A DNA stretch of 64,000 bases from Hahellaceae bacterium (GTDB lineage Bacteria > Pseudomonadota > Gammaproteobacteria > Pseudomonadales > Oleiphilaceae): the NCBI GenBank assembly GCA_016744695.1, contig JADGDV010000002.1, positions 1 to 64,000 on the forward strand. The letters run 5' to 3'. Position 1 is the stretch's first letter. Every line of letters begins with the position of its first letter. The notes beneath the pieces were generated by a model, which did not search any database, was not told where the DNA came from, and was given only the letters and a program-made list of their open reading frames with translations. A program made the position numbers and the translations under genes. This document shows positions 55,261-64,000 of the stretch, in pieces.

Positions 55261-56271
55261 ATGAACCGTTGGGTAGCACCATGCTGTTTCTTATTTGCCT
55301 CAATACTTTCTTCAGCAAACGCTTTTGCTGAAGAACCAACCGATGTTGATAAAGCGCGTGAAGCGCTAACTAAACAAGATGGAGATTCAGATTCTGCTAA
55401 GCAATTGGAAGAGGTATTCCAGGCTGCAGAAAAGAATTATTCGTTGCTTAAAAAAGGGAAACAATCTTTATCGTATAGTTTTGACTACAGTTATTTTGGT
55501 GATCAACGTTTTGATATTGAGATTCAAAATAGCTCTGTGCGGAACCTGGATGTCACCCCGGCTGCGACACACAGCTTTACTAACTCATTCTCTTATGATT
55601 ATGGGTTGTTAAATAATTTAACCCTTAGTACACGGCTTCCTTTATCCTCTAAATTCGATACTCAAGATGAGTTGTCCAATACTGATATCGGTGATATTAG
55701 CTTCTCTCTACGTTGGCAGCCGTTGGCATATGTGCCTGGTACACCTTCTTTGACATTATTTAGCTCTTTTAAAACCGCAACAGGAGCTAGCCCTTATGAA
55801 ATTGACATCAATAAACAGCTCTCCTCGGGAAGTGGTACATACTCTATTTCAGGTGGCGTTAGTACATCTAAAGTCATTGACCCTGTCGTTTTGTTTGGCT
55901 CAATTAGTTTAACGTATAATTTTGAGGCAGAAGATCTAAATCAGGTGCGTGGCGCTCGACTACTTGAATCTGTTGAGCAGGGCTACAGTATTTCATTCTC
56001 GGGTGGTTACTCATATTCCCTTTCATACGACACTTCCTTAAGTACCTCTATACAGATTAGTTACTCAGATGAAACTTCACTTAAATTTAGTGATGGAAGT
56101 TCAGCAAAGGCACAAGACCAAGTGAGTAGTATTCTTAATATTTCTTTAGGTACTAGAATTAGTGAAAAAACAATTATTAATACCAATGTTGGCTTCGGTT
56201 TAACTGAAGACTCTCCTGATGTTCTTTTGGGATTCTCTCTGCCTATTAACTTAGCAGGGCTCAAGGACTAA
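55261..56271 (+). CDS. FapF-like outer-membrane barrel protein with N-terminal helical segment
   Basis: 336 residues from ATG 55261 (GGGA 6 bases upstream and an immediate signal peptide ending NAFAEE); an ATG 36 bases upstream is less likely. Residues ~28-62 are a charged helix (DVDKAREALTKQDG, SAKQLEEVFQAAEKNYSLL) likely to form a coiled coil. After it comes a run of ~12 alternating beta strands ([15 protein letters not shown] onward) ending GFSLPINLAGLKD. This helix-plus-12-strand plan matches FapF, the amyloid exporter; databases often label such proteins 'transporter' or MetA-pathway. Follows the C39 gene by 57 bases. Confidence 0.68.
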   Translation: MNRWVAPCCFLFASILSSANAFAEEPTDVDKAREALTKQDGDSDSAKQLEEVFQAAEKNYSLLKKGKQSLSYSFDYSYFGDQRFDIEIQNSSVRNLDVTPAATHSFTNSFSYDYGLLNNLTLSTRLPLSSKFDTQDELSNTDIGDISFSLRWQPLAYVPGTPSLTLFSSFKTATGASPYEIDINKQLSSGSGTYSISGGVSTSKVIDPVVLFGSISLTYNFEAEDLNQVRGARLLESVEQGYSISFSGGYSYSLSYDTSLSTSIQISYSDETSLKFSDGSSAKAQDQVSSILNISLGTRISEKTIINTNVGFGLTEDSPDVLLGFSLPINLAGLKD

Positions 56272-56301
56272 TAATTAATAAAAAGGGAAGAGTAGTTGCC
56301 A

Positions 56302-57927
56302 ATGATAAGTATTAAAAGCGGTGGTTATAAGCTTTTTCAGGCTATAGCTTTATTTAGCCTTTGTGTGCCTGCTATGGCGCAATTAACAACAAATCTTACA
56401 GGCCCTTCTAAAGCGATGGCCTTGGGTGGTGCTGTAACTGCTGATACCCCTGGTGTATTTGCGATACAGTATAACCCTGCTGGGTTAGCACGGTTAGAGG
56501 GCAGACAATTTCAGCTTAATGTATTAAATGCTTACATGGATATAGATGCGGACTTTATTGCGCCGCCTGATTACAATATATTCGGTATTGATGGTTTAGC
56601 GTTAGATAGTAATGGAAATCAAAAAGACCCTGTAGCGAATCAACATAGTCATACGAACCAATTAGCAATTTATATACCTGGGTATGGCTTACAGGGCATG
56701 CCACCTGGGCCTGGTGTTCTTCCCACAATGGGTTTTTCGATTAAGCCCCCAGGTTCGAAGTTTACTTTCGGTAACGCCTTTTATATACCAATGGCGGGTG
56801 GTTATAAGCGACAAAGGGGTGACCCAGGACGCTATATGCCCCAAGCTCAGGCTATGCAGAGGGTTACATATTTATCACCTACCGTTGCTTACGAGATCAA
56901 TGATGAATGGTCTGTTGGAGCCGGTGTTCAGTTTTCTCATCAGGCTATTGCTGTTGATCAGTGGATGCGTGCACCTAATATGCTATTGGGCGTAGCTGAA
57001 ATTCTTCAGGATGCTTTTAACTGTGAGAGTGGTAATGAGCCTTTAGCGCCCTTTATCGCTTTGTGTGGTGGAAATATCGGCCCATGGGATGATGTTGGTG
57101 CTCTAAGTCTTGATATTACAGAATCCTTATCACCTACATATTCATTGGGTGTTATGTGGGAGCCAACTGATTGGTTTGCATGGGGAGCTTCTTATTACAG
57201 TCAAGCAGATATGAAGCTTAAGGGTACTTTTGAGCTTAATTACACATCTGATTGGTCAGGATTTTGGCAGGGGTTCAACTCTTCAATAATAGGTGCTATT
57301 GGTGCGGCGATACTAAGCTTACCTTCTGGAGCTCCAAGAGAGGCTGGAAATGTATCTTCGAATCTTACTTATCCTCAGCATTTTAAAACAGGTATTAGTC
57401 TTAAGGTTCACCCCAAATTAACAATGAACGTTGATGTTGGTTATTACGATTGGAGCACCTTTGATGCTTTAACTCTTAAATTTGATCGGAACTTGGAATT
57501 CTTAGGGGCGGCAAGAATATTGTCACCTGATAATGCAACCAGTAACACGCTGAGAATGCCTTTGGGGATGACTGAACAATGGAATTTAGGGGTTGGGTTG
57601 ATTCACCATGTTACCCCGCGGTTAGATTTACGGTTTGGCGCGGATATACGTGACTCATCGATCCCCGATGATCAGCGAAATATTTTGGCCCCTTTTGGTG
57701 ATACTATCATGTGGGGTGCTGGTTTTGGTTATCAATGGGATAGAGATACAGTGCTGGATGCTCATATTTCTTACTTACAGTCTATTGAATATATTGAAGC
57801 TAATGGAAGTTGTAACCTTAACTGTGACAACCTAACGAATATCATATACAACCCTTATGCAGGTTTAGATGTTAAAACATCAACAAGATTTGCTTCTATA
57901 GGTTTTTCGTTCCAGACTAAATTTTGA
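56302..57927 (+). CDS. OmpP1/FadL-family outer-membrane protein
   Basis: 541 residues from ATG 56302 (a TTG 6 bases before is possible). Signal peptide to VPAMAQ. The mature start resembles FadL: GPSKAMALGGAVTADTPGVFAIQYNPAGLARLEG, the hallmark NPA motif included. A 14-strand barrel follows, with an insert holding cysteines (NCESGNEPLAPFIALCGG and GSCNLNCDNLTN), probably disulfide-linked surface loops. It ends FASIGFSFQTKF with the terminal aromatic of outer-membrane proteins. Transports hydrophobic compounds in FadL relatives; substrate unknown here. Its stop overlaps the next start (TGATG). Confidence 0.88.
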   Translation: MISIKSGGYKLFQAIALFSLCVPAMAQLTTNLTGPSKAMALGGAVTADTPGVFAIQYNPAGLARLEGRQFQLNVLNAYMDIDADFIAPPDYNIFGIDGLALDSNGNQKDPVANQHSHTNQLAIYIPGYGLQGMPPGPGVLPTMGFSIKPPGSKFTFGNAFYIPMAGGYKRQRGDPGRYMPQAQAMQRVTYLSPTVAYEINDEWSVGAGVQFSHQAIAVDQWMRAPNMLLGVAEILQDAFNCESGNEPLAPFIALCGGNIGPWDDVGALSLDITESLSPTYSLGVMWEPTDWFAWGASYYSQADMKLKGTFELNYTSDWSGFWQGFNSSIIGAIGAAILSLPSGAPREAGNVSSNLTYPQHFKTGISLKVHPKLTMNVDVGYYDWSTFDALTLKFDRNLEFLGAARILSPDNATSNTLRMPLGMTEQWNLGVGLIHHVTPRLDLRFGADIRDSSIPDDQRNILAPFGDTIMWGAGFGYQWDRDTVLDAHISYLQSIEYIEANGSCNLNCDNLTNIIYNPYAGLDVKTSTRFASIGFSFQTKF

Positions 57928-59087
57928 TGAATGCATGTTTAAAAATAATTGGAATCACTGTTGTTCTAATGACTTCTTTTGCCTCTTTAACTTCAATAGG
58001 GGCAGAGAAATACTACACATGGGTTGATGAACAAGGCCGAATTCAGCATACCATTATACCTGAGGAAAAAAATCCGCTTATTGCTGATGAAAAAGTTTTA
58101 CCAACAATAGAAGAAAAAGTTGTAAAACAAGCCACTCCACCATCTGAAGATTTAATCACAGAGACAAAAAGTGAGTCATCTAGCAAAGAAAAAAAATCTT
58201 TAGTGACTGATGACTCTAAAAAAACATCTTCAACTCTCCCTGATCCAGAGCAAGTTCCAATTACTAGATCAGTTGAAATTAATGAAGAAGATTATATTGA
58301 TGGGGACGTACTCGAACAGCAAGGTAATATTCGCAACGAAGGAGATCTACCTTATTATACCTGGACGGATGAACAAGGTGTTTTGAGAACCAGCCCTTAT
58401 CGTCCTGTATCAAAAATACCCCAAAAAAGTGGCACCAAAAAAGAAGAAACTAAAAAAGTAGAAGCCATAATCTATACAGTTACTGATGAATATTTTAGAG
58501 TTAAAGAGCCTAGAAATACATCAGCAGATAATAAAGTAGACGATTTTGCACAAAATCTTTTTTTTAAACAAAGCGACTTTATTACTTCTTTTTCAAATAA
58601 GTGCTGTGATGACCTACCTAAACTAAATCCTTATGAATTAGATTTCACAAATTCTACGTATATAGAAATTACTAACAAAACAGATAAGTATTTATTTTCA
58701 GAAGGTAAAAGTCCGTTTTTACTTATTCGATTACCTCATCATAGATCAAACTATTCAATCGAGTTAAAGTCGTTCATTAAAAATAATAGTAGGAGTGGCG
58801 TAAATAATGCTGTTTTTTACCCTCAGCTTGTTTTTTTAGATGATAAATTTGAGGTTGTAAGAATTTTGCGCAACCCCGTGCTCGAATATACGCCGGAAAA
58901 TTGGTATAAACATGGCTACCTGAAAGGCTTGTTTGAACTAGATGTCAGTAGGGGGGAACGATACCTTCTTCTTAATACAACAAGAGATGATCTAAGATCA
59001 AAAAATCGTATTGACCATGATAAGCCCTTAGTTATTAATCACCAGAACACAGGTTCTTTTGAGCTTAAAGCAATCTATATTGATTGA
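57927..59087 (+). CDS. DUF4124 protein with MalM-like C-terminal domain
   Basis: 386 residues from ATG 57927, overlapping the FadL stop by one base. A signal peptide (to SIGAEK) leads into a DUF4124 repeat KYYTWVDEQGRIQHT; a Lys/Ser/Glu-rich linker (~50-110) separates it from a second copy, PYYTWTDEQGVLRTSPYRP. Residues ~215-386 resemble MalM of the maltose operon: an IEI strand, PFLLIRLPHHRSNYSIELKS, FYPQLVFLDDKFEVV, the YTPENW loop, RYLLLNTTRDDLRSKN and the closing TGSFELKAIYID. A Cys-Cys (NKCCDDLP) marks the domain start. I infer a periplasmic binding role, perhaps to glycans or peptidoglycan. Confidence 0.72.
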   Translation: MNACLKIIGITVVLMTSFASLTSIGAEKYYTWVDEQGRIQHTIIPEEKNPLIADEKVLPTIEEKVVKQATPPSEDLITETKSESSSKEKKSLVTDDSKKTSSTLPDPEQVPITRSVEINEEDYIDGDVLEQQGNIRNEGDLPYYTWTDEQGVLRTSPYRPVSKIPQKSGTKKEETKKVEAIIYTVTDEYFRVKEPRNTSADNKVDDFAQNLFFKQSDFITSFSNKCCDDLPKLNPYELDFTNSTYIEITNKTDKYLFSEGKSPFLLIRLPHHRSNYSIELKSFIKNNSRSGVNNAVFYPQLVFLDDKFEVVRILRNPVLEYTPENWYKHGYLKGLFELDVSRGERYLLLNTTRDDLRSKNRIDHDKPLVINHQNTGSFELKAIYID

Positions 59088-59138
59088 GTTCATTGCATGA
59101 TTTAATGGTTTATTAATACTACTAACCTGTATCTTACT

Positions 59139-60155
59139 TTATTTTATGTTTACAAATGGAATTGAGATCCACCTGAATCTATTTTTACCTTCTACTTCAG
59201 CGGTGCAGTTATATCTAAAACGTCTTGATGCGATCGATTTTGATGCTTTAAATGAAACAGCTTTATTGCTCGATTTTAATTTAACCAATTCTTTGTTTGG
59301 GCCGTAACAATGAATGGCTTTCAAACTTTCAAGACTTCCTTTAATGCTTAAAATGGGCGGGTTTAGGCTCTTGTTAGTTAATATGCCATGCATTGGTTCA
59401 AAACTTACCTTATCAAAAGGGACGCTTTTAAGTTTTGTTATAAATTGTGGAAATTGACCAAAGCGGTTTGATACAGGAAACCTAGGAAGATATTGTAGGT
59501 TTGAGTTCTTGTTTATAGCCCCTGAGTGCTGCCCAAAGGCAGTATAGCCAAGATCAGATACTACCTTCAGCGTATCTCTATCAAACTCCCCATAAGGGTA
59601 AGCTAATATTTTAAGGTCTTGGTTTAAACGCGCTTTAAGAATGTCTTGTGCTTGAGTGATATCATTGATGACTCTTGCTTTCCAGTGTTCTAAACTTTCA
59701 TTGTGACGAACTAAATGGCTATGGCTATGAGTGTGATTTGCAATGGTTGCACCTGATAGCTTCATTTCACGTATTTGCTGCCATGACACATGATTTTTTC
59801 TATTTTGTTCAATCGCTTCGGTATCAATGAACACAGTGAAAGGTAATTTATATTTTTTTAAAAGAGGGAATGCATTTCGATAGACAGATTCATAGCCATC
59901 ATCAAAGGTAATGGCTACAGTGTTTTTTTTAAAAGGATTATTATTTTTTATTTTTGTGATTAACTCGGGAAGTGAAATTATTTTATAATTTTCATTTATT
60001 AGGTATTCCAAATGGTCTTCGAATAAGCCTATCGATGTACTCGTGCTTGGAGCGGTGTTGTCATCGATATGATGATATTGAAGTACGACGGCGGCCTTTA
60101 CCGTTAAAGGAATAAATAATAGTAATAAAAAAAAATATACCGCTCTATTTTTCAT
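59139..60155 (-). CDS. Secreted polysaccharide deacetylase-family protein
   Basis: 338 residues with a signal peptide (to KAAVV). NodB-type domain: VVLQYHHIDDN, the catalytic VAITFDDGYESVY, metal histidines in IANHTHSHSHLVRH, and LAYPYGEFDRDTLKVV. It resembles PgaB N-terminal domains and other carbohydrate esterase 4 enzymes that deacetylate N-acetylglucosamine polymers in the periplasm. The ~100-residue C-terminal part (LNPPILSIKGSLESLKAIHC and RFRYNCTAEVEGKNR) is beta-rich with two cysteines and not recognised. 4 bases downstream of the DnaJ gene on the same strand. Confidence 0.88.
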   Translation of the reverse strand: MKNRAVYFFLLLLFIPLTVKAAVVLQYHHIDDNTAPSTSTSIGLFEDHLEYLINENYKIISLPELITKIKNNNPFKKNTVAITFDDGYESVYRNAFPLLKKYKLPFTVFIDTEAIEQNRKNHVSWQQIREMKLSGATIANHTHSHSHLVRHNESLEHWKARVINDITQAQDILKARLNQDLKILAYPYGEFDRDTLKVVSDLGYTAFGQHSGAINKNSNLQYLPRFPVSNRFGQFPQFITKLKSVPFDKVSFEPMHGILTNKSLNPPILSIKGSLESLKAIHCYGPNKELVKLKSSNKAVSFKASKSIASRRFRYNCTAEVEGKNRFRWISIPFVNIK

Positions 60156-60159
60156 TAAT

Positions 60160-60831
60160 CTACTTTACCTTGTAAATGTTGCTTAACGTTGCCATGGCTT
60201 GATTAATTTGTTGGGCTTTTTCCGTTGACCCTCCTTTATCCGGGTGATATTTAGAGGCAAGGCGCTTGTATTGTTTTTTTATGTCGTTATAAACAACAGG
60301 AGGAGACAGTTTTAGTATAGTTAGCGCATCATGGTGGGCTGTTGGTTGGTAAAGCGCTTTCCAAAACCCAAGAATCAATTGGTCAATTTCTTGAATGCTT
60401 GTTTCGGTTAAATGATCGAGATTTAAGTAATATTCAGCCAGCTTATCGATGCCGCTTATACTATTACCGCCTACACTATTGATGTCTGCTATGTTCATTA
60501 ATTCATTATTATATTTTAGCTCAATTTTTAACGGGCTTATAAGTAGTTCGCCAATACCATTCTTTATCCATTTCTCTTTTAATCGATAAAGTACATGGAA
60601 AAGAAGAAAGTGTAGCTGAAAAAGTTCATGACTGTGTTTTAATGCTAAAGATGTTAAAAGGTTATGAGGTGGGGACTGAAGTGTTTTGATTAGCTGATGC
60701 TCTGAGATGAAATCAAAGCCCTCGGCTAGAATTAGCTGTTCAACGGTACTGCTTAAGGTATTGATCAACACCTTAGAAATCTCACCTTGGTGGGACTGCG
60801 TGTTGTTTATAGTTTCTATTGACTCAATCAT
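60160..60831 (-). CDS. DnaJ-related protein with C-terminal J domain
   Basis: 223 residues. The N-terminal ~160 residues match the DnaJ-related (LHFLLFHVLYRLKEKW, YYLNLDHLTETS) helical domain found in marine gammaproteobacteria. The C-terminal ~55 residues are a J domain with the HPD motif in YKRLASKYHPDKGGSTEKAQQIN. It stimulates an Hsp70 ATPase (DnaK or HscA). No signal peptide, so cytoplasmic, despite forming an apparent operon with the deacetylase. Confidence 0.88.
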   Translation of the reverse strand: MIESIETINNTQSHQGEISKVLINTLSSTVEQLILAEGFDFISEHQLIKTLQSPPHNLLTSLALKHSHELFQLHFLLFHVLYRLKEKWIKNGIGELLISPLKIELKYNNELMNIADINSVGGNSISGIDKLAEYYLNLDHLTETSIQEIDQLILGFWKALYQPTAHHDALTILKLSPPVVYNDIKKQYKRLASKYHPDKGGSTEKAQQINQAMATLSNIYKVK

Positions 60832-60926
60832 GTTATGAACCAGTGATTAATTATGTGGTTTCATGCGAAAGACTTACAATGTAAAACAAGGTTTCTAATG
60901 TGTATATTCTAAAGGTTTTTAATTCT

Positions 60927-61751
60927 ATGGTTAAAGCTATTTTACTTTCATTGTCATTAATGATTATTTCTTTTGGCGCAACTGCTGCACCAAAGGCTGA
61001 TTTGTGGAGCTTTTGGGATAAATCAGACGAAAATAGCCGTGAAGCTTTATCTCACCAGTTATGGGGTGACTTCCTTAAGGCGAATATTCACAAAGACTCT
61101 GATGGTAATCATCTATTGAACTATAAGCGCATTTCCAAGAATGATACTAAAATACTTAATGCTTATGTGTCTAATTTAAAGACGCTTGACCCTAGAAGGC
61201 TTACACGAGATGAACAGTTTGCTTACTGGGTGAATTTGTATAACGCATTAACTGTCCAACTAATTCTAGAAAACTATCCTGTTAAAAGTATTACTAAAAT
61301 TGGTGGTTTTTTCTCTTTTGGCCCCTGGGATGATGAGATTATTGATGTGGTAGGGCAATCGTTAACCTTAAATGATATTGAACATCGTATTCTCAGGCCT
61401 ATATGGAAAGATAATCGAATTCATTATGCCGTAAATTGCGCAAGTTTTGGCTGTCCCAACTTACAAGATAAACCTTACAATGCTTTAACGCTTAACAAGC
61501 AATTGGATGCAGCGGCTAAAGAGTTTATTAATGCTGAGAAAGGCTTTAAATTAGACGGAGCTACTTTAGTTTTATCATCAATTTATGATTGGTATCGTGT
61601 GGATTTTGGTGATGATGAAGCCCTAAAACTACATTTATTATTATATATTGAAGGCTCGTCTGCTGAACGGTTAAAGGCATTTGATGGGGATATTAAATAT
61701 CAATATGACTGGAGACTTAATGATAATACTAAAATAGATGGCGCGAAGTAA
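60927..61751 (+). CDS. DUF547 family secreted protein
   Basis: 274 residues from ATG 60927, chosen because a signal peptide (to TAAPK) follows; an in-frame GTG at 60900 is the alternative. The DUF547 core is clear: RDEQFAYWVNLYNALTVQLILENYP, FSFGPWDDEIIDVVGQ, LNDIEHRILRPIWKDNRIHYAVNCASFGCPNLQ. The conserved Asn, His and Cys residues resemble a thiol hydrolase/transglutaminase-like site, but the family's activity is not known to me. Divergent from the DnaJ gene. Confidence 0.88.
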   Translation: MVKAILLSLSLMIISFGATAAPKADLWSFWDKSDENSREALSHQLWGDFLKANIHKDSDGNHLLNYKRISKNDTKILNAYVSNLKTLDPRRLTRDEQFAYWVNLYNALTVQLILENYPVKSITKIGGFFSFGPWDDEIIDVVGQSLTLNDIEHRILRPIWKDNRIHYAVNCASFGCPNLQDKPYNALTLNKQLDAAAKEFINAEKGFKLDGATLVLSSIYDWYRVDFGDDEALKLHLLLYIEGSSAERLKAFDGDIKYQYDWRLNDNTKIDGAK

Positions 61752-61805
61752 TGTTCGTACCATCTATTTGTTGTAAGTAAGTCACTAAAGGGAATGCAGG
61801 GGTGC

Positions 61806-62453
61806 TTATTGAGTTGATGTATCAGTGCTAGTAGCTGAAGAAATAAATGTTTCTCTGGAAATCTCTTTAATGCCACCCATAAAGAGACCTGTTGCAAAGT
61901 TTGCAGCAATTTCAGGTTCTGGAATAGATGTGTTGGCTACTCTTAAGCCGATTTCGTAAGCAACCCCAAAAAAAGCGGCTGAAAGGTAAGTTGAATCTAT
62001 TTCTGGAATTACCCCGCGTTGAATAGCTTGCTCAATATCTTCTTCAAGTGTCGCAATATTGGTTCCGATTATACTTTCACCAAAAAGATCACGTATAACC
62101 CTGTTATTTGAATGGGCTAATTGATAAACAACAGGATCTTCAGAAATAGCAGTAAAAACGGCTAAATAGGTCGAGTGTATAAAGGTCTCGAGCGTATCAG
62201 ATGTTTTTCTTAATTCTAGAAGGTGCTTACTTAAACGGTCGATGTAGTCACTCAATAATGCAGAGAATATTGACTGCTTGTCTTGAAAGTAATTATAGAA
62301 GGTGCCTGATGCGAGGCCTGTTCTGCGAATAATGTCTCTAACGGTTACCTGATCATAACCTTTCTCACTGAAGCAGTCTCTTGCCGCTGTAATAATCGCC
62401 TTACGATTATTGATGCGGTTGAGTTCTCTCTTCCCTAAGTTTTCTTTGATCAT
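61806..62453 (-). CDS. TetR/AcrR-family transcriptional regulator
   Basis: 215 residues. N-terminal helix-turn-helix (RKAIITAARDCFSEKGYDQVTVRDIIRRTGLASGTFYNYFQDKQ), then a helical ligand-binding domain with GLFMGGIKEISRETF at the end. Transcribed away from ttcA across a 273-base AT-rich gap that should contain its operator. The ligand and target genes cannot be read from the sequence; no efflux genes are adjacent. Confidence 0.9.
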   Translation of the reverse strand: MIKENLGKRELNRINNRKAIITAARDCFSEKGYDQVTVRDIIRRTGLASGTFYNYFQDKQSIFSALLSDYIDRLSKHLLELRKTSDTLETFIHSTYLAVFTAISEDPVVYQLAHSNNRVIRDLFGESIIGTNIATLEEDIEQAIQRGVIPEIDSTYLSAAFFGVAYEIGLRVANTSIPEPEIAANFATGLFMGGIKEISRETFISSATSTDTSTQ

Positions 62454-62726
62454 CCTTATATCCCTTTTAGTGTTTAATCCTTTTTACTTATAGCAACTTA
62501 TATAAAGCTACTCGCATATATTGCATTTATATACATACAACTTAGTTTTTAATGCTTTTAAATTATATATCTTTTTGTTTTTATTGCCTATAGCTTTGAG
62601 TCATGTAAAACACAAAACTGTGATATTGATACGAAATAGTTCAGCTAGTTATCGTTTAAAAAGGAATTGATTTATAATCCTCAAACAAACACTTATACGT
62701 ATTTAATTTGGTATTAAAATAGCATT

Positions 62727-63575
62727 ATGACAATTGCAGTAGAAGACGACAAAAAAGAACAGCTTGAGAAGAAGAAACTTCATACATTATTAAAGCGTCA
62801 AACGGGTAAAGCTATTGCTGATTTTAATATGATTAGTGAAGGCGATAAAGTTATGTGCTGTTTAAGTGGAGGAAAAGACTCCTTCGCCATGCTTGATATT
62901 TTGTTGACCTTGCAGCGTAATGCGCCAATAGAGTTTAGTATTATTGCTGTGAATCTTGATCAAAAACAACCTGGGTTTCCTGAGCATATATTGCCTGATT
63001 ATCTCAACGCTAAGGGTGTTGAAAATTACATTATTGAAAAAGACACATACAGTATTGTGAAAGACAAAATACCTGAGGGAAAGACGACATGCGGGCTATG
63101 TTCCCGTTTACGGCGTGGGATTTTATATAATTTTGCTGTTGATAATGGCGTTACTAAAATCGCGTTAGGGCACCACAGGGATGATATTCTCGAAACACTA
63201 TTTTTGAATATGTTTTACGGGGGCAAACTTAAGTCAATGCCACCTAAACTCAAAAGTGATGATGGTCGAAATGTTGTGATTCGTCCTTTGGCCTATTGTC
63301 GTGAAAAAGATATTATTCGTTATGCTGAGCTCAATGCTTATCCTGTTATTCCCTGTAACCTGTGTGGCTCTCAAGAGAATATGCAGCGTAAGAAAATTAA
63401 AGCGATGTTTCAGGAGTGGGATACACAGTACCCAGGGCGACTTGAAAGCATGTTCAGTGCGATACAGAATATAGTGCCTTCGCATTTGGCAGATACTGAA
63501 CTGTATAATTTTGACGGTATGGCCCGTGTTGAACCAACAGAGCTCTTTGACAAACTAGATGTTCTTAATATCTGA
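62727..63575 (+). CDS. ttcA: tRNA 2-thiocytidine(32) synthetase TtcA
   Basis: 282 residues. PP-loop ATPase motif [11 protein letters not shown], iron-sulfur cysteines in [12 protein letters not shown] and [18 protein letters not shown], and the binding region [25 protein letters not shown]. It thiolates C32 of certain tRNAs in the cytoplasm. Complete in length compared with E. coli TtcA (~311), missing only a short C-terminal extension. Confidence 0.95.
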   Translation: MTIAVEDDKKEQLEKKKLHTLLKRQTGKAIADFNMISEGDKVMCCLSGGKDSFAMLDILLTLQRNAPIEFSIIAVNLDQKQPGFPEHILPDYLNAKGVENYIIEKDTYSIVKDKIPEGKTTCGLCSRLRRGILYNFAVDNGVTKIALGHHRDDILETLFLNMFYGGKLKSMPPKLKSDDGRNVVIRPLAYCREKDIIRYAELNAYPVIPCNLCGSQENMQRKKIKAMFQEWDTQYPGRLESMFSAIQNIVPSHLADTELYNFDGMARVEPTELFDKLDVLNI

Positions 63576-63593
63576 TGCCCTTTTTAATATTTC

Positions 63594-64000
63594 TTAGGCC
63601 GCACTCACTACTTGGCCCTTAACTAAGTTTATATAGCGGTGGCAAAAGTCGCTGCTAGTATTTACAGAATCTGATTGTCGGTAATAGGTGTTCCAGAGAA
63701 GTGATAAATTCTTAATACTCTCTTTTTCTTTAAGAGACACCGAAGAACGCCTATAAATACACCATGCAATAGCTGTTGCGTAGGCGAGGTTGGTACTAAG
63801 TTCTATATGTGGATTAGTTAAGAAACTTCGCTGGCTGGCTAAGCCTCTTATTTTACTGGCTAAGTCTGGATCAAAAGCCAAATATGTATCCCATATATCG
63901 GTATGGCTCTGTGGTGAAATATTAAATAATCCCACCCCTTTTGTGTCTGGATTCCCTTCTGTTAAAGGTGACAAATTACTCTCTATAGCTGCGGTACCCA
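63594..64000 (-). CDS. Lysozyme/transglycosylase-like protein (cut by right edge)
   Basis: The frame stays open on the minus strand to the window end; upstream of the first candidate start it continues as AAIESNLSPLTEGNPDTKGVGLFNISP. That pattern (Glu-Ser then GVGLFNISP) matches the catalytic region of SLT-type transglycosylases (ESN...G..GL.QI.P). The visible C-terminal ~135 residues then show LASQRSFLTNPHIELSTNLAYATAIAWCIYRRS, as in such folds. The true start and N-terminus lie outside. Product probably acts on peptidoglycan. Confidence 0.6.
   Translation of the reverse strand, partial: GTAAIESNLSPLTEGNPDTKGVGLFNISPQSHTDIWDTYLAFDPDLASKIRGLASQRSFLTNPHIELSTNLAYATAIAWCIYRRSSVSLKEKESIKNLSLLWNTYYRQSDSVNTSSDFCHRYINLVKGQVVSAA

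Overview
The window reads as a contiguous piece of chromosome from a free-living gammaproteobacterium. It is AT-leaning and coding-dense, with genes on both strands and no phage, transposase or CRISPR array. The order glnS, cysS, (folD), tRNA-Pro/Arg/His/Leu, tig, clpP, clpX, lon, hupB, ppiD is the arrangement I associate with Pseudomonas and Marinobacter relatives. Together with AcnB, PolB, LpxH, TtcA, a BtuB receptor and an OmpP1/FadL protein, this suggests a marine Oceanospirillales/Pseudomonadales-type organism. That placement is inference from gene content and order; no marker gene was compared.

Positions 1-10113 are a nitrogen-scavenging block: the end of a urea ABC transporter ATPase (urtE), the urease operon ureD-A-B-C-E-F-G, then an 1142-residue fusion of an NCS1-type permease, a cysteine cluster, a histidine kinase and a receiver, with its own LuxR-type response regulator. 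A REP-like palindrome sits between ureF and ureG, and a nested inverted repeat follows ureG. The likely logic is uptake of urea, hydrolysis by Ni-urease assembled with UreDEFG, and sensing of a nitrogenous solute by the permease-kinase.

Positions 10237-24345 are mixed: a DUF6172 protein, a VC0807-type membrane protein, threonine aldolase, a cupredoxin, a PhaC-like hydrolase, a compact Ser/Thr kinase-PP2C phosphatase-FHA signalling operon, a GST, a NYN-domain protein overlapping DAHP synthase, a secreted unknown, a Cache chemoreceptor, and an orphan solute-binding protein paired with a lipoprotein. Positions 24588-26752 hold a cobalamin riboswitch controlling btuB. Then come a bacteriohemerythrin, a Kazal-domain lipoprotein, a GreA/B-like protein, the ABC-F ATPase YbiT, a Cds1-like cysteine desulfhydrase, DNA polymerase II, MtfA, a small outer-membrane barrel, AcnB, LpxH and PpiB.

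Positions 40267-54082 are housekeeping: two aminoacyl-tRNA synthetases, FolD, four tRNAs behind a strong promoter, and the trigger factor/ClpP/ClpX/Lon/HU/PpiD protein quality-control cluster, punctuated by clear intrinsic terminators.

Positions 54403-59087 are the most interesting accessory unit: a C39-like cysteine peptidase, a FapF-like outer-membrane barrel with an N-terminal helical segment, a FadL-family barrel, and a DUF4124 protein whose C-terminus resembles MalM. All four are in one direction with tight spacing. The peptidase and barrel recall FapD and FapF of the Pseudomonas functional-amyloid system, but no amyloid subunit gene is present. The window ends with a polysaccharide deacetylase, a DnaJ-type protein, a DUF547 protein, a TetR regulator, ttcA, and a lysozyme-like gene cut by the right edge.
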